37,333 nt of DNA. It comes from an uncultured Pseudomonadota bacterium (lineage in GTDB: Bacteria > Pseudomonadota > Gammaproteobacteria > Methylococcales > Methylomonadaceae). The stretch spans positions 1-37,333 of the forward strand of contig CAIQZX010000190.1 of the NCBI GenBank assembly GCA_903876445.1, in the 5' to 3' direction. Made by a program: the position numbers and the translations under genes. Position 1 is the first letter of the stretch. Every line of letters begins with the position of its first letter. The notes beneath the pieces are model-generated. The model worked only from the letters and a program-made list of their open reading frames with translations, had not been told where the DNA came from and searched no databases. Shown piece by piece: positions 28,850 through 37,157 of this stretch.

Positions 28850-30879
28850 CAAAATTTATAAGATAACCGTAACATCAATTCGCGCGATTCAGCGGGTAAC
28901 GGTGGATGTCGCGCATTGTATTCTTGAACGTATTGATAACGCGCATTGAAAACATCGTATAAACCCAAACCAATTTCCGCGCCTTGAATCGGCATATTTT
29001 GATAACGGAAATAAGTGTTATAAATCCATTCGGGTTTGTAATGCTGTAATTCCGTGCCGCTATATCCATATCTATCACTCATAAAAATTAAACTGTGATT
29101 GAACGAGAAAGTAGGGGTGAATTTAAACGTATGATTAAGCGTTGCTTTGTGAGTTGGAAAGCCTACATTGATGCTGGAATGTAATAAATTGCCATCAACA
29201 TTTATCGCTTGATAAGCACTTGGTTCACTATTTTTTACCGATTGATACATCGAATAATTCAAATCAAACTGCCCAAACATGGAATTTTTGTATTTGAGCG
29301 TGGTTTCAATACCACTTGTTGCCATGACTTTGCTATTTTTATAATACTCTAGCTCGTCCTCGTCTACCATAAAAGTAAAAAGATTATGAATTTTGGTATA
29401 GAAAACATTGGCGACCACTTCAAAATGACTCGAAAACGCATAACCTAATTCCATTTCGTAAGTATTGCCCGATTCAGGGACAAAATTGTCAACATGTCGT
29501 GCAAGGGGATTGCTCATGTTGTAACTGTAGTTGAGTTCATATTCTCCACCCGTTGGAACGTGAAACGCCTTTGTATAAAGCAATTTATAATGAAAGTTAT
29601 CGAACTGTTTTGTCAACGCAGTTCGCGGCGCGAAATTTGTACCAAATTTGTTATAAACATCAAAACGTCCTCCCACCAAAAGATCAGCCCAATTTGTTTT
29701 ATAAACGCCTTCGGCATAAATTGAATAATCAGTCATTAACATCGGTATTTCATTCGTCGGCACAGAATAAGACGATTCTGTCATTTGATAACTATTTCCA
29801 ACCGCCAAATAACTGCCAGAATCCGCTATCCACGTTGCTTTTCCGTTGAAATTATAATAATCAACGAGCATTTTGGTATTTAATTCCGTCGGCTTGCCGT
29901 CGTCATAATGCGTTGAAAGTTTCCACGGACTTTGCCGCGAAAAATCAAAATTAGAATTCAGTTTAAAATTCGGACTAAACGCATGTTCAAAATCTAACTT
30001 GGCGGCTTTCGTGCTAAATTTGTTTGTTGTGAAAGTATTTTCTTCTTGAATCCAATCCGCCAAACCATCACGGTTTTCAATGCTGTATTCATCAGAAAGC
30101 AAACGGATGTTGAAATCTTTATATTTCAATCCCAAATTACCGTACAAAGAAGCTAATTGGCTATTATTTGCCATGTCAAAACTGTTGCCGTGCGCGTCGT
30201 TATAAATTCTATCGCTACTTTGTGATTCGTTTGCTTTGCCAGAAAAACTCACTTCTAACTCATCAAAAACTTTCCCCGCTGTCACGTTGATATTTTTACG
30301 CGCTTCACCACGCTGCATTCGTCCATAATTTCCTGCCACCGTCAATCCGTTCGCTTTTTTAGCATTTTTGGTAATGATGTTAATTAAACCCGTTTCGGCA
30401 AAATTACCATTCACAATGGAACTTGAACCGCGAATAATTTCAATTCGATCAATTTGTTCAATCGGAAAATTGCCTTTAACGATGTTGGAATCAAACCCGC
30501 GTTCTGTGAGCATAATGCCATCGACCAAAACAGACATTTTTCCATCATCACCCGTAATTCCTCGACTTCCAACATCGACCATATTTTGAAAGGTCGTACC
30601 CAATGTGAAACCTGGAATCAATTGCAAAACGTCGGCTAAATCGCGTGCGCCACGAGTTAAAATTTCTTCGCCACTAATTGAACTCACAATGTTAGCGGCT
30701 TCTTTTGAGCAAGCCGCTTGTTGTGATGCGCCAATAAAAACAGGTGTTTCCATCAATTCTTCGAGTGGCACATCAAGCAAATCCAAATTTTTTAAATCTT
30801 TGCAAACTAATTTATCAGATTGGGCAATGACAATGCCTGTAAAACCTACTAGTAATACAAATAAAAACAAACGTTTCAT
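28849..30879 (-). CDS. TonB-dependent outer-membrane receptor
   Basis: The 676-residue protein starts with a signal peptide (about 1-19, MKRLFLFVLLVGFTGIVIA). Residues about 36-60 (PLEELMETPVFIGASQQAA) resemble the region before the plug in many receptors. The plug domain contains EEILTRGARDLADVLQLIPG, VLVDGIM and IDRIEIIRGSSS with GLINIITK. The rest is a beta-barrel pattern ending LMLRLSYKF with the terminal aromatic. TonB-dependent receptors import iron chelates, cobalamin or sugars, but no ligand can be named. It sits between glyS (26 bases) and gmhB (1-base overlap), so it is probably co-transcribed with both. GGAG precedes the ATG. Confidence 0.93.
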   Translation of the reverse strand: MKRLFLFVLLVGFTGIVIAQSDKLVCKDLKNLDLLDVPLEELMETPVFIGASQQAACSKEAANIVSSISGEEILTRGARDLADVLQLIPGFTLGTTFQNMVDVGSRGITGDDGKMSVLVDGIMLTERGFDSNIVKGNFPIEQIDRIEIIRGSSSIVNGNFAETGLINIITKNAKKANGLTVAGNYGRMQRGEARKNINVTAGKVFDELEVSFSGKANESQSSDRIYNDAHGNSFDMANNSQLASLYGNLGLKYKDFNIRLLSDEYSIENRDGLADWIQEENTFTTNKFSTKAAKLDFEHAFSPNFKLNSNFDFSRQSPWKLSTHYDDGKPTELNTKMLVDYYNFNGKATWIADSGSYLAVGNSYQMTESSYSVPTNEIPMLMTDYSIYAEGVYKTNWADLLVGGRFDVYNKFGTNFAPRTALTKQFDNFHYKLLYTKAFHVPTGGEYELNYSYNMSNPLARHVDNFVPESGNTYEMELGYAFSSHFEVVANVFYTKIHNLFTFMVDEDELEYYKNSKVMATSGIETTLKYKNSMFGQFDLNYSMYQSVKNSEPSAYQAINVDGNLLHSSINVGFPTHKATLNHTFKFTPTFSFNHSLIFMSDRYGYSGTELQHYKPEWIYNTYFRYQNMPIQGAEIGLGLYDVFNARYQYVQEYNARHPPLPAESRELMLRLSYKF

Positions 30880-30905
30880 TGCACAATCTCCAATTTTAAA
30901 AATTT

Positions 30906-32969
30906 TTACGCTTGCAACTTAGAAATATCCGCACAAGTTAAAAATTGTTGCGATAACAAATTCAGCAACGCTAAACGGTTTGCTCGAAGTTCTAAATCGT
31001 CACAATTTACCATCACGCCGTCAAAAAACGCATCAACAGGTTGTTTCAATTCAGCCAAACGATTCAAGGTCGCTTGATAATCGCGTTTTTCAAGTAAAGG
31101 TTGAATATCAGTGGCTGATTTTTGAGCAAGCTCCAACAATTCAATTTCGACAGCTTCAACCAAGTTTCCAACCGTTTTAGCTGGTGAATCAGATTTTTTC
31201 AAGATGTTCAAAATTCGTTTATTTGCCGCCGCTAAACTTTCAGCTTCTGGCAATTGTCTAAACGCTTTCACAGCTTGCAAACGCTGCATAAAATCGAGTG
31301 GTTCGGCGGTATTTACCGCTAAAACTGCTTCAAATTCATCTGCGGTAAAACCTTTGTCGAGGCAATAACCTTTCAAACGTTCAAAAATAAAATCGGTCAC
31401 AAGCGTTTGGGTTTTGGGTTTGTCGAATTCGTGACTAAACAGTGATAAAGCAAATTCAACTAGCGCGTGAATATCGAGTTTTAAATCATGTTCAATCAAA
31501 ATTCGTAACACACCGAGCGCAGCACGTCGCAACGCATAGGGGTCTTTGTCGCCTGTCGGAATCAATCCTGCGCTGAAAATTCCCGCCAGCGTATCGATTT
31601 TTTCAGCCAACGCCACGACGCAACCAATATCGCTGGCTGGAGTCGCGCCACCTGCTTGTTTTGGCAAATAATGTTCTTCAATCGCTTGCGCGACGATTGG
31701 ATTTTCGCCATCCGCCAGCGCGTAATAACGTCCCATCGTGCCTTGCAAATTGCCAAATTCGCCAACCATTTCAGTCATCAAATCGTTTTTCGCTAAAAAG
31801 GCGGCACGTTTTGAAAGTTCAACATCAGCGTTAATTTTTGGAGCGATAAATTCGGCAAGTTTTACTAAACGTTCAACTTTTTGCGCGACCGTTCCCAATT
31901 TTTGTTGAAAAACGATGGTTTCTAAACGTGGCGCAAAATCCGCGAGTGAATAACGGCGGTCTTGTTTCCAGAAAAATTCCGCATCGGATAAACGCGGCGT
32001 AACAACACGCTCATTTCCATTTTTAATGGATTCAGGATTCGTGCTTTGAATGTTGCTAAACGTGATGAAATAAGGGCGCAACGAACCATCGGCATTTTTA
32101 ACAGGAAAGTATTTTTGATTTTCCTGCATCGTGGTAATCAACACTTCAGCAGGTAACGCTAAAAAGCGTTCATCAAAATGTCCTGTAATCGGCGTTGGCA
32201 ATTCGTTTAACGCGGCAATTTCTTCGAGCAAATCTTCGTCAATATGTGCGATACCATTTACAGCAGAAGCCGCTTTTTCAGCATCAGCACGAATTTGATT
32301 TTTTCGCGTATCAAAATCAGTAATCACTTTGCCTTGTGAAAATAAAATTTCCGCGTAATTTTCTGGTTTTTCAATCGTAATCGCTTGTGGAGCGTGGAAA
32401 CGATGACCGCGAGTTTGATTGCCTGTTTTCAGCCCTAAAATTTCGGTTTCGATAATTTGTTCGCCATAAAGTAAAACCGCCCAATGCACAGGTCGGACAA
32501 ATTCAACCGTCGAATTTCCCCAACGCATTCGTTTTGCAATCGGTAACAGGCTCAAACTTTTGCGAATAATGTCAGGAATCAGTTGTTGCGTTGTTTGCCC
32601 TGCAATCGTTTGCGTACAAGCGAGCCATTCGCCTTTGTCTGTTTTTAAACGTTCGAGTTGGTCAAATTCAACGCCACAACTTTGCGCGAAAGCTAACGCC
32701 GCTTTGCTTGGTGTTCCGTCGGCTTGAAAAGCGGCTTGAATTGAAACGCCACGTTTCTGCACAGTTTTATCTGCTTGTGTGGCTTGTAAATTTTCAATCA
32801 AAATCGCTAAACGACGTGGTGCGGCGTAATTTTTTACGCTTGAAAACGTCAGCTCCGCTTCATTCAAACCTGCCAAAATGCCGTAGGATAAAGCGTTGCT
32901 TAATTTTAAAAGTGTTTTTGGTGGCAATTCTTCGCAACCAAGTTCAAATAATAAATTCTGGGCTGTCAT
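30906..32969 (-). CDS. glyS: Glycine--tRNA ligase beta subunit
   Basis: GlyS is the beta subunit of the alpha2-beta2 glycyl-tRNA synthetase and binds tRNA-Gly. The 687 residues match the usual length of about 690. Typical features are LLFELGCEELPPK at the start, the MRWGNSTVEFVRPVHW motif, ALPAEVLITTMQENQKYF, and the HD-type and anticodon-binding regions toward the C-terminus. It overlaps the stop of glyQ by 1 base (TAATG). Confidence 0.97.
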   Translation of the reverse strand: MTAQNLLFELGCEELPPKTLLKLSNALSYGILAGLNEAELTFSSVKNYAAPRRLAILIENLQATQADKTVQKRGVSIQAAFQADGTPSKAALAFAQSCGVEFDQLERLKTDKGEWLACTQTIAGQTTQQLIPDIIRKSLSLLPIAKRMRWGNSTVEFVRPVHWAVLLYGEQIIETEILGLKTGNQTRGHRFHAPQAITIEKPENYAEILFSQGKVITDFDTRKNQIRADAEKAASAVNGIAHIDEDLLEEIAALNELPTPITGHFDERFLALPAEVLITTMQENQKYFPVKNADGSLRPYFITFSNIQSTNPESIKNGNERVVTPRLSDAEFFWKQDRRYSLADFAPRLETIVFQQKLGTVAQKVERLVKLAEFIAPKINADVELSKRAAFLAKNDLMTEMVGEFGNLQGTMGRYYALADGENPIVAQAIEEHYLPKQAGGATPASDIGCVVALAEKIDTLAGIFSAGLIPTGDKDPYALRRAALGVLRILIEHDLKLDIHALVEFALSLFSHEFDKPKTQTLVTDFIFERLKGYCLDKGFTADEFEAVLAVNTAEPLDFMQRLQAVKAFRQLPEAESLAAANKRILNILKKSDSPAKTVGNLVEAVEIELLELAQKSATDIQPLLEKRDYQATLNRLAELKQPVDAFFDGVMVNCDDLELRANRLALLNLLSQQFLTCADISKLQA

Positions 32970-33883
32970 TAGTTCGCTCCTTGCGTGTTTAACATCGGAA
33001 ATCCTAAGGCTTCACGTTTAGCGTAATAGGCTTCTGCAACAGATTTGGCTAAATTTCTAACGCGCAAAATATAACGTTGACGCTCTGTGACTGAAATTGC
33101 GTGACGTGCATCGAGCAAATTAAAGGTATGCGAGGCTTTCAATACCATTTCATACGCCGGCAACGGCAAATCTTCCAAAATCAATTTTTGACATTCTTGT
33201 TCGTAAATCAAAAAACTGTGAAACAGAAAATCAACATTTGCGTGGTCAAAATTAAACGCCGACATTTCAACTTCGTTTTGATGAAATACGTCGCCGTAAG
33301 TCACAATTCCATTCGGTGTTTCTGTCCAAACCAAATCATAAACGCTGTTCACGCCTTGCAAATACATCCCTAAACGTTCCAAACCGTAAGTGATTTCGCC
33401 TGTCACAGGACTGCATTCCAGCCCGCCGACTTGTTGAAAATAAGTGAATTGCGTGACTTCCATTCCATTCAACCACACTTCCCAACCCAAGCCCCATGCG
33501 CCTAAAGTTGGAGATTCCCAATTGTCTTCGACGAAACGAATATCGTGTTCGAGCAAATCAAAACCCAACATTTGCAACGAACCCAAATATAAATCTTGGA
33601 TATTAGCTGGCGAGGGTTTCAGCATGACTTGAAATTGATAATAATGCTGCAAACGGTTTGGATTGTCGCCAAAACGTCCATCTGTCGGGCGGCGCGAAGG
33701 CTGAACGTAAGCCGCGCTCCAAGGCTCAGGACCAATGGCGCGTAAAAAAGTGGCTGGATGAAAGGTTCCCGCGCCCACTTCTAAATCTAATGGCTGTAAC
33801 AAAACACAACCTTGTTCTGCCCAGTAAGTTTGTAGAGCTAAAATTAGCCCTTGAAAGGTAGTTACTTTTTGATTGATTGACAC
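32969..33883 (-). CDS. glyQ: Glycine--tRNA ligase alpha subunit (GTG start)
   Basis: GlyQ carries the class II catalytic site of glycyl-tRNA synthetase. The 304 residues begin with [18 protein letters not shown] and contain [50 protein letters not shown], and [18 protein letters not shown]. The start is GTG at 33883; no ATG fits the conserved beginning. It is first in the glyQ-glyS-receptor-gmhB-plsC run. Confidence 0.97.
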   Translation of the reverse strand: MSINQKVTTFQGLILALQTYWAEQGCVLLQPLDLEVGAGTFHPATFLRAIGPEPWSAAYVQPSRRPTDGRFGDNPNRLQHYYQFQVMLKPSPANIQDLYLGSLQMLGFDLLEHDIRFVEDNWESPTLGAWGLGWEVWLNGMEVTQFTYFQQVGGLECSPVTGEITYGLERLGMYLQGVNSVYDLVWTETPNGIVTYGDVFHQNEVEMSAFNFDHANVDFLFHSFLIYEQECQKLILEDLPLPAYEMVLKASHTFNLLDARHAISVTERQRYILRVRNLAKSVAEAYYAKREALGFPMLNTQGAN

Positions 33884-33918
33884 GATTTTTACCCAAAATT
33901 AACGAAAAAATATACGAA

Positions 33919-33924
33919 ATTATA
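33919..33924 (-). promoter_or_regulatory. Candidate -10 element for glyQ
   Basis: A perfect TATAAT lies on the - strand at 33924-33919, between aroE and glyQ. It would give a start about 28 bases before the glyQ GTG. The -35 would fall within the last codons of aroE and matches poorly. No T-box or other long leader fits in the 46-base gap. Confidence 0.4.
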
Positions 33925-33929
33925 ACCGA

Positions 33930-34751
33930 CTAACGTTCTGAATTGAGTAATTCAATGACGGATTTTGTGTTCGGTTGTATGCCACGCCACAATTTAAAGG
34001 CTTCGGCAGCTTGTTCAACTAACATCCCTAAACCATCTAAACTTTTTCTCGCATTTTGTGATGTTCCCCAGCGTACAAATGCAGTGGGTAAATTGCCATA
34101 GGCTAAATCATAACAAATGCCATTTTCAGTGAGTAAATTTGGTGGTAATGGTGGTAATTCATCGTTCAAACTTGCGGAGGTGGCATTGAAGATTAAATCA
34201 AATTTTTCACCACTCAGCGCATCGAAACTACAACTCGTGAATTTGTTATTAAATTCAATGGCTAATGCTGCTGCTTTTTCAACGGATCGATTTGCAACAA
34301 TTAAATAATCAGGCTGTTGTTCTAACAGTGGAGAGAGAATACCGCGTGTAGCTCCACCGGCACCTAAAATTAAAATGCGTTTGTTTTTTAATTCGATGTC
34401 ATGATTAAAAACTAAATCATTAACTAATCCAATGCCATCGGTGTTATCACCTAAAATAGTCCCGTCGGATTGTAAGGCTAATGTATTAACTGCTTTTGCA
34501 AATTCCGCGCGTTCTGTTTTTTTATTTGCAAATTGCCATGCCAGTTCTTTGAGCGGCACAGTGCAATTTAAGCCAACACCGCCTTTTTTAAAAAAATTTT
34601 CAACTGTAGAAATGAAATTATTTGCTGTCACTTCTTGCGCGATATAATCTAAATTTTGATGTGTTTGCATTGCAAACAATTGGTGAATGCGAGGAGATTT
34701 ACTATGGCTAATTGGTGAGCCAAAAACCGCATAATGATTGATAGTATTCAT
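33930..34751 (-). CDS. aroE: Shikimate dehydrogenase (NADP+)
   Basis: AroE reduces 3-dehydroshikimate to shikimate in aromatic amino acid synthesis. The 273 residues show the shikimate-binding SPISHSKSPRIHQ (12-24), catalytic Lys68 in LNCTVPLKELA and Asp105 in GDNTDGIGL. The NADP site has ILGAGGATRG (128-137) and ANRSVEKA. The family pattern before Lys68 is usually NVTxP; here it is NCTVP, a mild change. It is divergent from the tRNA-Ala gene. Confidence 0.96.
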   Translation of the reverse strand: MNTINHYAVFGSPISHSKSPRIHQLFAMQTHQNLDYIAQEVTANNFISTVENFFKKGGVGLNCTVPLKELAWQFANKKTERAEFAKAVNTLALQSDGTILGDNTDGIGLVNDLVFNHDIELKNKRILILGAGGATRGILSPLLEQQPDYLIVANRSVEKAAALAIEFNNKFTSCSFDALSGEKFDLIFNATSASLNDELPPLPPNLLTENGICYDLAYGNLPTAFVRWGTSQNARKSLDGLGMLVEQAAEAFKLWRGIQPNTKSVIELLNSER

Positions 34752-34880
34752 GAAATTCCAAATAAATGTAATAATAAATTTAGCTGTTTAGGTTTGTCTA
34801 CAATGCCACTAAGTGAATAAATAACCAAATTGGATCTGCAATTTTACTTATTTAAATAAAACATTTTAAAAAACTAAAGC

Positions 34881-34908
34881 TGGACATTAAAACTAAATCA
34901 TGTAGAAT
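34881..34908 (+). promoter_or_regulatory. Candidate promoter of the tRNA cluster
   Basis: TGGACA (34881-34886, 5 of 6 matches) and TAGAAT (34903-34908, 5 of 6) are separated by 16 bases. The -10 is followed at once by GCGCGTC, a GC-rich discriminator of the kind linked to stringent control of stable RNA genes. The start would be about 34915, 8 bases before the tRNA-Ala 5' end. Confidence 0.7.
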
Positions 34909-34922
34909 GCGCGTCTCAATAT

Positions 34923-34998
34923 GGGGCTATAGCTCAATTGGTAGAGCGCAACACTGGCAGTGTTGAGGTCAGCGGTTCGATTCCGCTTAGCTCCACCA
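34923..34998 (+). tRNA. tRNA-Ala (anticodon GGC)
   Basis: The 76-base sequence folds as a cloverleaf: acceptor GGGGCTA with TAGCTCC (one G-T pair), anticodon stem CAACA/TGTTG around loop CTGGCAG with anticodon GGC, and T arm AGCGG-TTCGATT-CCGCT. CCA is encoded at 34996-34998. It reads GCC and GCU alanine codons. Confidence 0.97.
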
Positions 34999-35011
34999 AA
35001 AATATTGACAA

Positions 35012-35093
35012 ATCTAGTCCCCATCGTCTAGTGGCCTAGGACACCGCCCTTTCACGGCGGTAACAGGGGTTCGAACCCCCTTGGGGACGCCAC
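35012..35093 (+). repeat. 82-base direct repeat, copy 1 (contains tRNA-Glu)
   Basis: The bases 35012-35093 are identical to 35126-35207. Each copy covers a whole tRNA-Glu gene plus ATCTA before it and one base after it. The sequence between the copies (35094-35125) has no counterpart after copy 2, so the identity ends close to the tRNA. Confidence 0.9.
35017..35092 (+). tRNA. tRNA-Glu (anticodon TTC), copy 1
   Basis: The acceptor GTCCCCA pairs with TGGGGAC; the anticodon stem CCGCC/GGCGG encloses CTTTCAC with anticodon TTC; the T arm is AGGGG-TTCGAAC-CCCCT. CCA is encoded. It follows tRNA-Ala by 18 bases with no terminator between them. Confidence 0.98.
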
Positions 35094-35125
35094 TTAGTTT
35101 CATCTTTAACAAAGCTTCAAAAATT

Positions 35126-35207
35126 ATCTAGTCCCCATCGTCTAGTGGCCTAGGACACCGCCCTTTCACGGCGGTAACAGGGGTTCGAACCCCCTTGGGG
35201 ACGCCAC
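35126..35207 (+). repeat. 82-base direct repeat, copy 2 (contains tRNA-Glu)
   Basis: This is the second copy of the 82-base repeat, starting 114 bases after the first. It looks like a local tandem duplication of the tRNA gene kept identical by recent origin or gene conversion. Confidence 0.9.
35131..35206 (+). tRNA. tRNA-Glu (anticodon TTC), copy 2
   Basis: This is identical over 76 bases to the copy at 35017-35092, with anticodon TTC and encoded CCA. The 67 bases to gcvH hold no clear terminator and no convincing promoter. Confidence 0.98.
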
Positions 35208-35273
35208 ATTTCTTCGTTGTATATTCCACTTTATTAATAAAAATCCAAAACTTAACCACGCAGGAATTCTGTC

Positions 35274-35657
35274 ATGAGTCTTTTGCCTGAACATCTAAAA
35301 TACGCCTTATCCCACGAATGGGCGCAAATCGAAGACGATAATATCATACGAGTTGGTATCACTGATTTTGCTCAACAAGAATTAGGTGACTTAGTTTATG
35401 TTGAACTCCCCGATATTGGGCAACAAATCGTCGCTAATGAAAGTTGCGCCACTGTTGAATCAGTAAAAACCGCCGCCGATATTTTCAGTCCTGTTTCTGG
35501 CGAGATCGTTGCTATCAATCAATCTGTAATTGATGATCCAGAAAAAATTAACGATTCAGCCTACGAATCTTGGTTATTTTGTATCAAGGCGACCAATTTA
35601 GCTGAACTCGAAAAATTACTATCCCCTTCCGCCTACGAAATAATGATTACAGCATAA
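35274..35657 (+). CDS. gcvH: Glycine cleavage system H protein
   Basis: GcvH carries the lipoyl group that shuttles the aminomethyl intermediate between the P, T and L proteins of glycine cleavage. The 127 residues have the family pattern YALSHEWAQIEDD, GITDFAQQELGDLVYVELP and VESVKTAADIFSPVSGE, with lipoyl Lys65. The AGGA ribosome-binding site is 11 to 14 bases before the ATG. The genes for GcvT and GcvP are not in the window. Its stop overlaps the dgkA ATG by 1 base. Confidence 0.97.
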   Translation: MSLLPEHLKYALSHEWAQIEDDNIIRVGITDFAQQELGDLVYVELPDIGQQIVANESCATVESVKTAADIFSPVSGEIVAINQSVIDDPEKINDSAYESWLFCIKATNLAELEKLLSPSAYEIMITA

Positions 35658-36019
35658 TGGCAAATCAAAACGCTAAAGGTTTAAAACGTATTTATAACGC
35701 GGCTTTCTTTTCTGCTGCTGGATTTAAAGCCACTTGGGAACATGAAGAGGCTTTTCGACAAGAAATTTTACTCTTAGTTATTGCCACGCCAATCGCTATT
35801 TACTTAGATAAAACACCGATAGAAACCTTGTTGTTAATTAGTAGTGTTGTTCTGGTTTTATTGGTGGAATTATTAAATTCAGCCGTCGAAGCAGCTATTG
35901 ATAGAATTGGTTTTGAGCAACATGAGTTGTCAGGACGCGCTAAAGATATTGGATCAGCGGCTGTTATGTTGTCGTTGATTTGGGCAGCAATCACTTGGCT
36001 AGTTATTTTAATTTTTTAA
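35657..36019 (+). CDS. dgkA: Diacylglycerol kinase (prokaryotic type)
   Basis: DgkA phosphorylates diacylglycerol to phosphatidic acid at the inner membrane, recycling lipid from osmoregulated glucan or lipopolysaccharide modification. The 120 residues have an N-terminal amphipathic helix, three membrane segments and the active-site stretch ELLNSAVEAAIDRIG with Glu71 and Glu78, then LSGRAKDIGSAAV with Asp97. It shares 1 base with gcvH (TAATG). Confidence 0.96.
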   Translation: MANQNAKGLKRIYNAAFFSAAGFKATWEHEEAFRQEILLLVIATPIAIYLDKTPIETLLLISSVVLVLLVELLNSAVEAAIDRIGFEQHELSGRAKDIGSAAVMLSLIWAAITWLVILIF

Positions 36020-36035
36020 CTATTTGGAGAAATTT

Positions 36036-36971
36036 ATGAGTGCACTAATTTGTGGATCAATGGCTTACGACACTATTATGGTGTTTCATGATAAATTTAA
36101 GAATCATATTCTGCCTGAAAAAATTCACATGTTAAATGTGTCTTTTCTAGTACCTGTTATTCGTCGAGAATTTGGCGGATGCGCGGGAAATATCGCCTAC
36201 AATCTGAAATTATTGAACGAAGAACCAGTTATTATGGCAACGGTTGGGCATGATTTTGAACCTTATTCACAGTGGCTGAATCAACACAAAATTAACAATC
36301 AATTTATTCGTATACTCGACAACCAATATACAGGGCAAGCATACATCACAACTGATGAAGAGGGTAATCAAATTACCGCTTTTCATCCTGGTGCGATGAA
36401 TTTTTCGCATCTTAATTCTGTTCCCGCTATTGAACATGACATTCATATTGGTATTGTTTCACCAGACGGCAAAGAAGGGATGGAATTACACGCGAAACAA
36501 TTTGCTGAACTTGAAATTCCTTTCATTTTCGATCCGGGTCAAGGAATGCCAATGTTTAATGGTTCGGAGTTAATGACGCTTATCGAACAAGCAACGTGGG
36601 TGACGTTAAATGATTACGAATCCGAATTGATGCAAGAGCGCACAGGGTTATCGTTAACTCAGATAGCGGAAAAAGTCGAAGCTTTAATTGTCACAAAAGG
36701 TGGTGACGGTTCAACAATTTATACTGACGGAAAAGAAATACACATTCCCTCTGCGGCAATTTCAAATCTTGCTGACCCCACAGGTTGTGGAGATGCTTAT
36801 CGAGCAGGTTTGTTGTATGGATTATTGAATAATTTGGATTGGGAAACCACTGGACGCATAGCTTCTTTGATGGGCGCAATCAAAATTGAACATCATGGTA
36901 CTCAAAATCATTGGTTTAATTTGGAAAAATTCAAACACCGCTACAATGAAAGTTTTGGTCAATCATTCTAA
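36036..36971 (+). CDS. PfkB-family carbohydrate/nucleoside kinase
   Basis: The ATG at 36036 with GGAGA 6 bases upstream gives 311 residues; the earlier TTG at 36024 is less likely. The protein is a ribokinase/PfkB-type kinase. The N-terminal region RREFGGCAGNIAYNLKLL is the first signature. The second, DPTGCGDAYRAGLLYG, holds catalytic base Asp253 and has GCGD in place of the common GAGD. The sequence most resembles the adenosine-kinase-like branch in proteobacteria, but substrate (adenosine, another nucleoside or a sugar) cannot be settled here. It follows dgkA by 16 bases. Confidence 0.88.
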   Translation: MSALICGSMAYDTIMVFHDKFKNHILPEKIHMLNVSFLVPVIRREFGGCAGNIAYNLKLLNEEPVIMATVGHDFEPYSQWLNQHKINNQFIRILDNQYTGQAYITTDEEGNQITAFHPGAMNFSHLNSVPAIEHDIHIGIVSPDGKEGMELHAKQFAELEIPFIFDPGQGMPMFNGSELMTLIEQATWVTLNDYESELMQERTGLSLTQIAEKVEALIVTKGGDGSTIYTDGKEIHIPSAAISNLADPTGCGDAYRAGLLYGLLNNLDWETTGRIASLMGAIKIEHHGTQNHWFNLEKFKHRYNESFGQSF

Positions 36972-37157
36972 ACTCGCCTTACAAAGCAATGGATTGGTAA
37001 GAATTAACTGACCGTGCGAAATTCCCCACCCAGAGCTGATAGGCTTGGGTGGGGATAGATAGCACTCCTTCCGCGAAGCGGCTTTTGATTTTCTTATTCA
37101 TACTGTAAAATTCCCATGTGCTTACATTGTTTGTCATCGAAAACCAAGAGGCTCACA
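36972..37157 (+). other. Intergenic stretch with two hairpins
   Basis: The first hairpin pairs TCCCCACCCA (37023-37032) with TGGGTGGGGA (37046-37055), a perfect 10-base-pair stem with a possible inner AGC/GCT extension. The second is CCGC-GAA-GCGG (37071-37081), followed by CTTTTGATTTTC. Together they could end transcription of the PfkB gene, although the first has no T run. GC-rich stems of this type also occur at the ends of IS200/IS605-type elements. No gene is seen in these bases on either strand. Confidence 0.55.

Noticed and set aside
30368-30922. Open frames on + within the TonB-receptor gene
   Set aside because: They are antisense to the conserved plug domain and show low-complexity composition typical of shadow frames.
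32591-33861. Open frames on + opposite glyS and glyQ
   Set aside because: They mirror the codon structure of the synthetase genes; no recognisable domain or start signal.
33884-33929. T-box riboswitch in front of glyQS
   Set aside because: The gap is 46 bases, too short for a T-box, and two-subunit GlyRS genes of this group do not usually have one.
34923-35206. tRNA genes as phage or island attachment site
   Set aside because: No integrase gene and no partial tRNA 3'-end copy are visible in the window.
35012-35207. Possible CRISPR-like direct repeat pair
   Set aside because: The repeat unit is a complete tRNA-Glu gene, present only twice.
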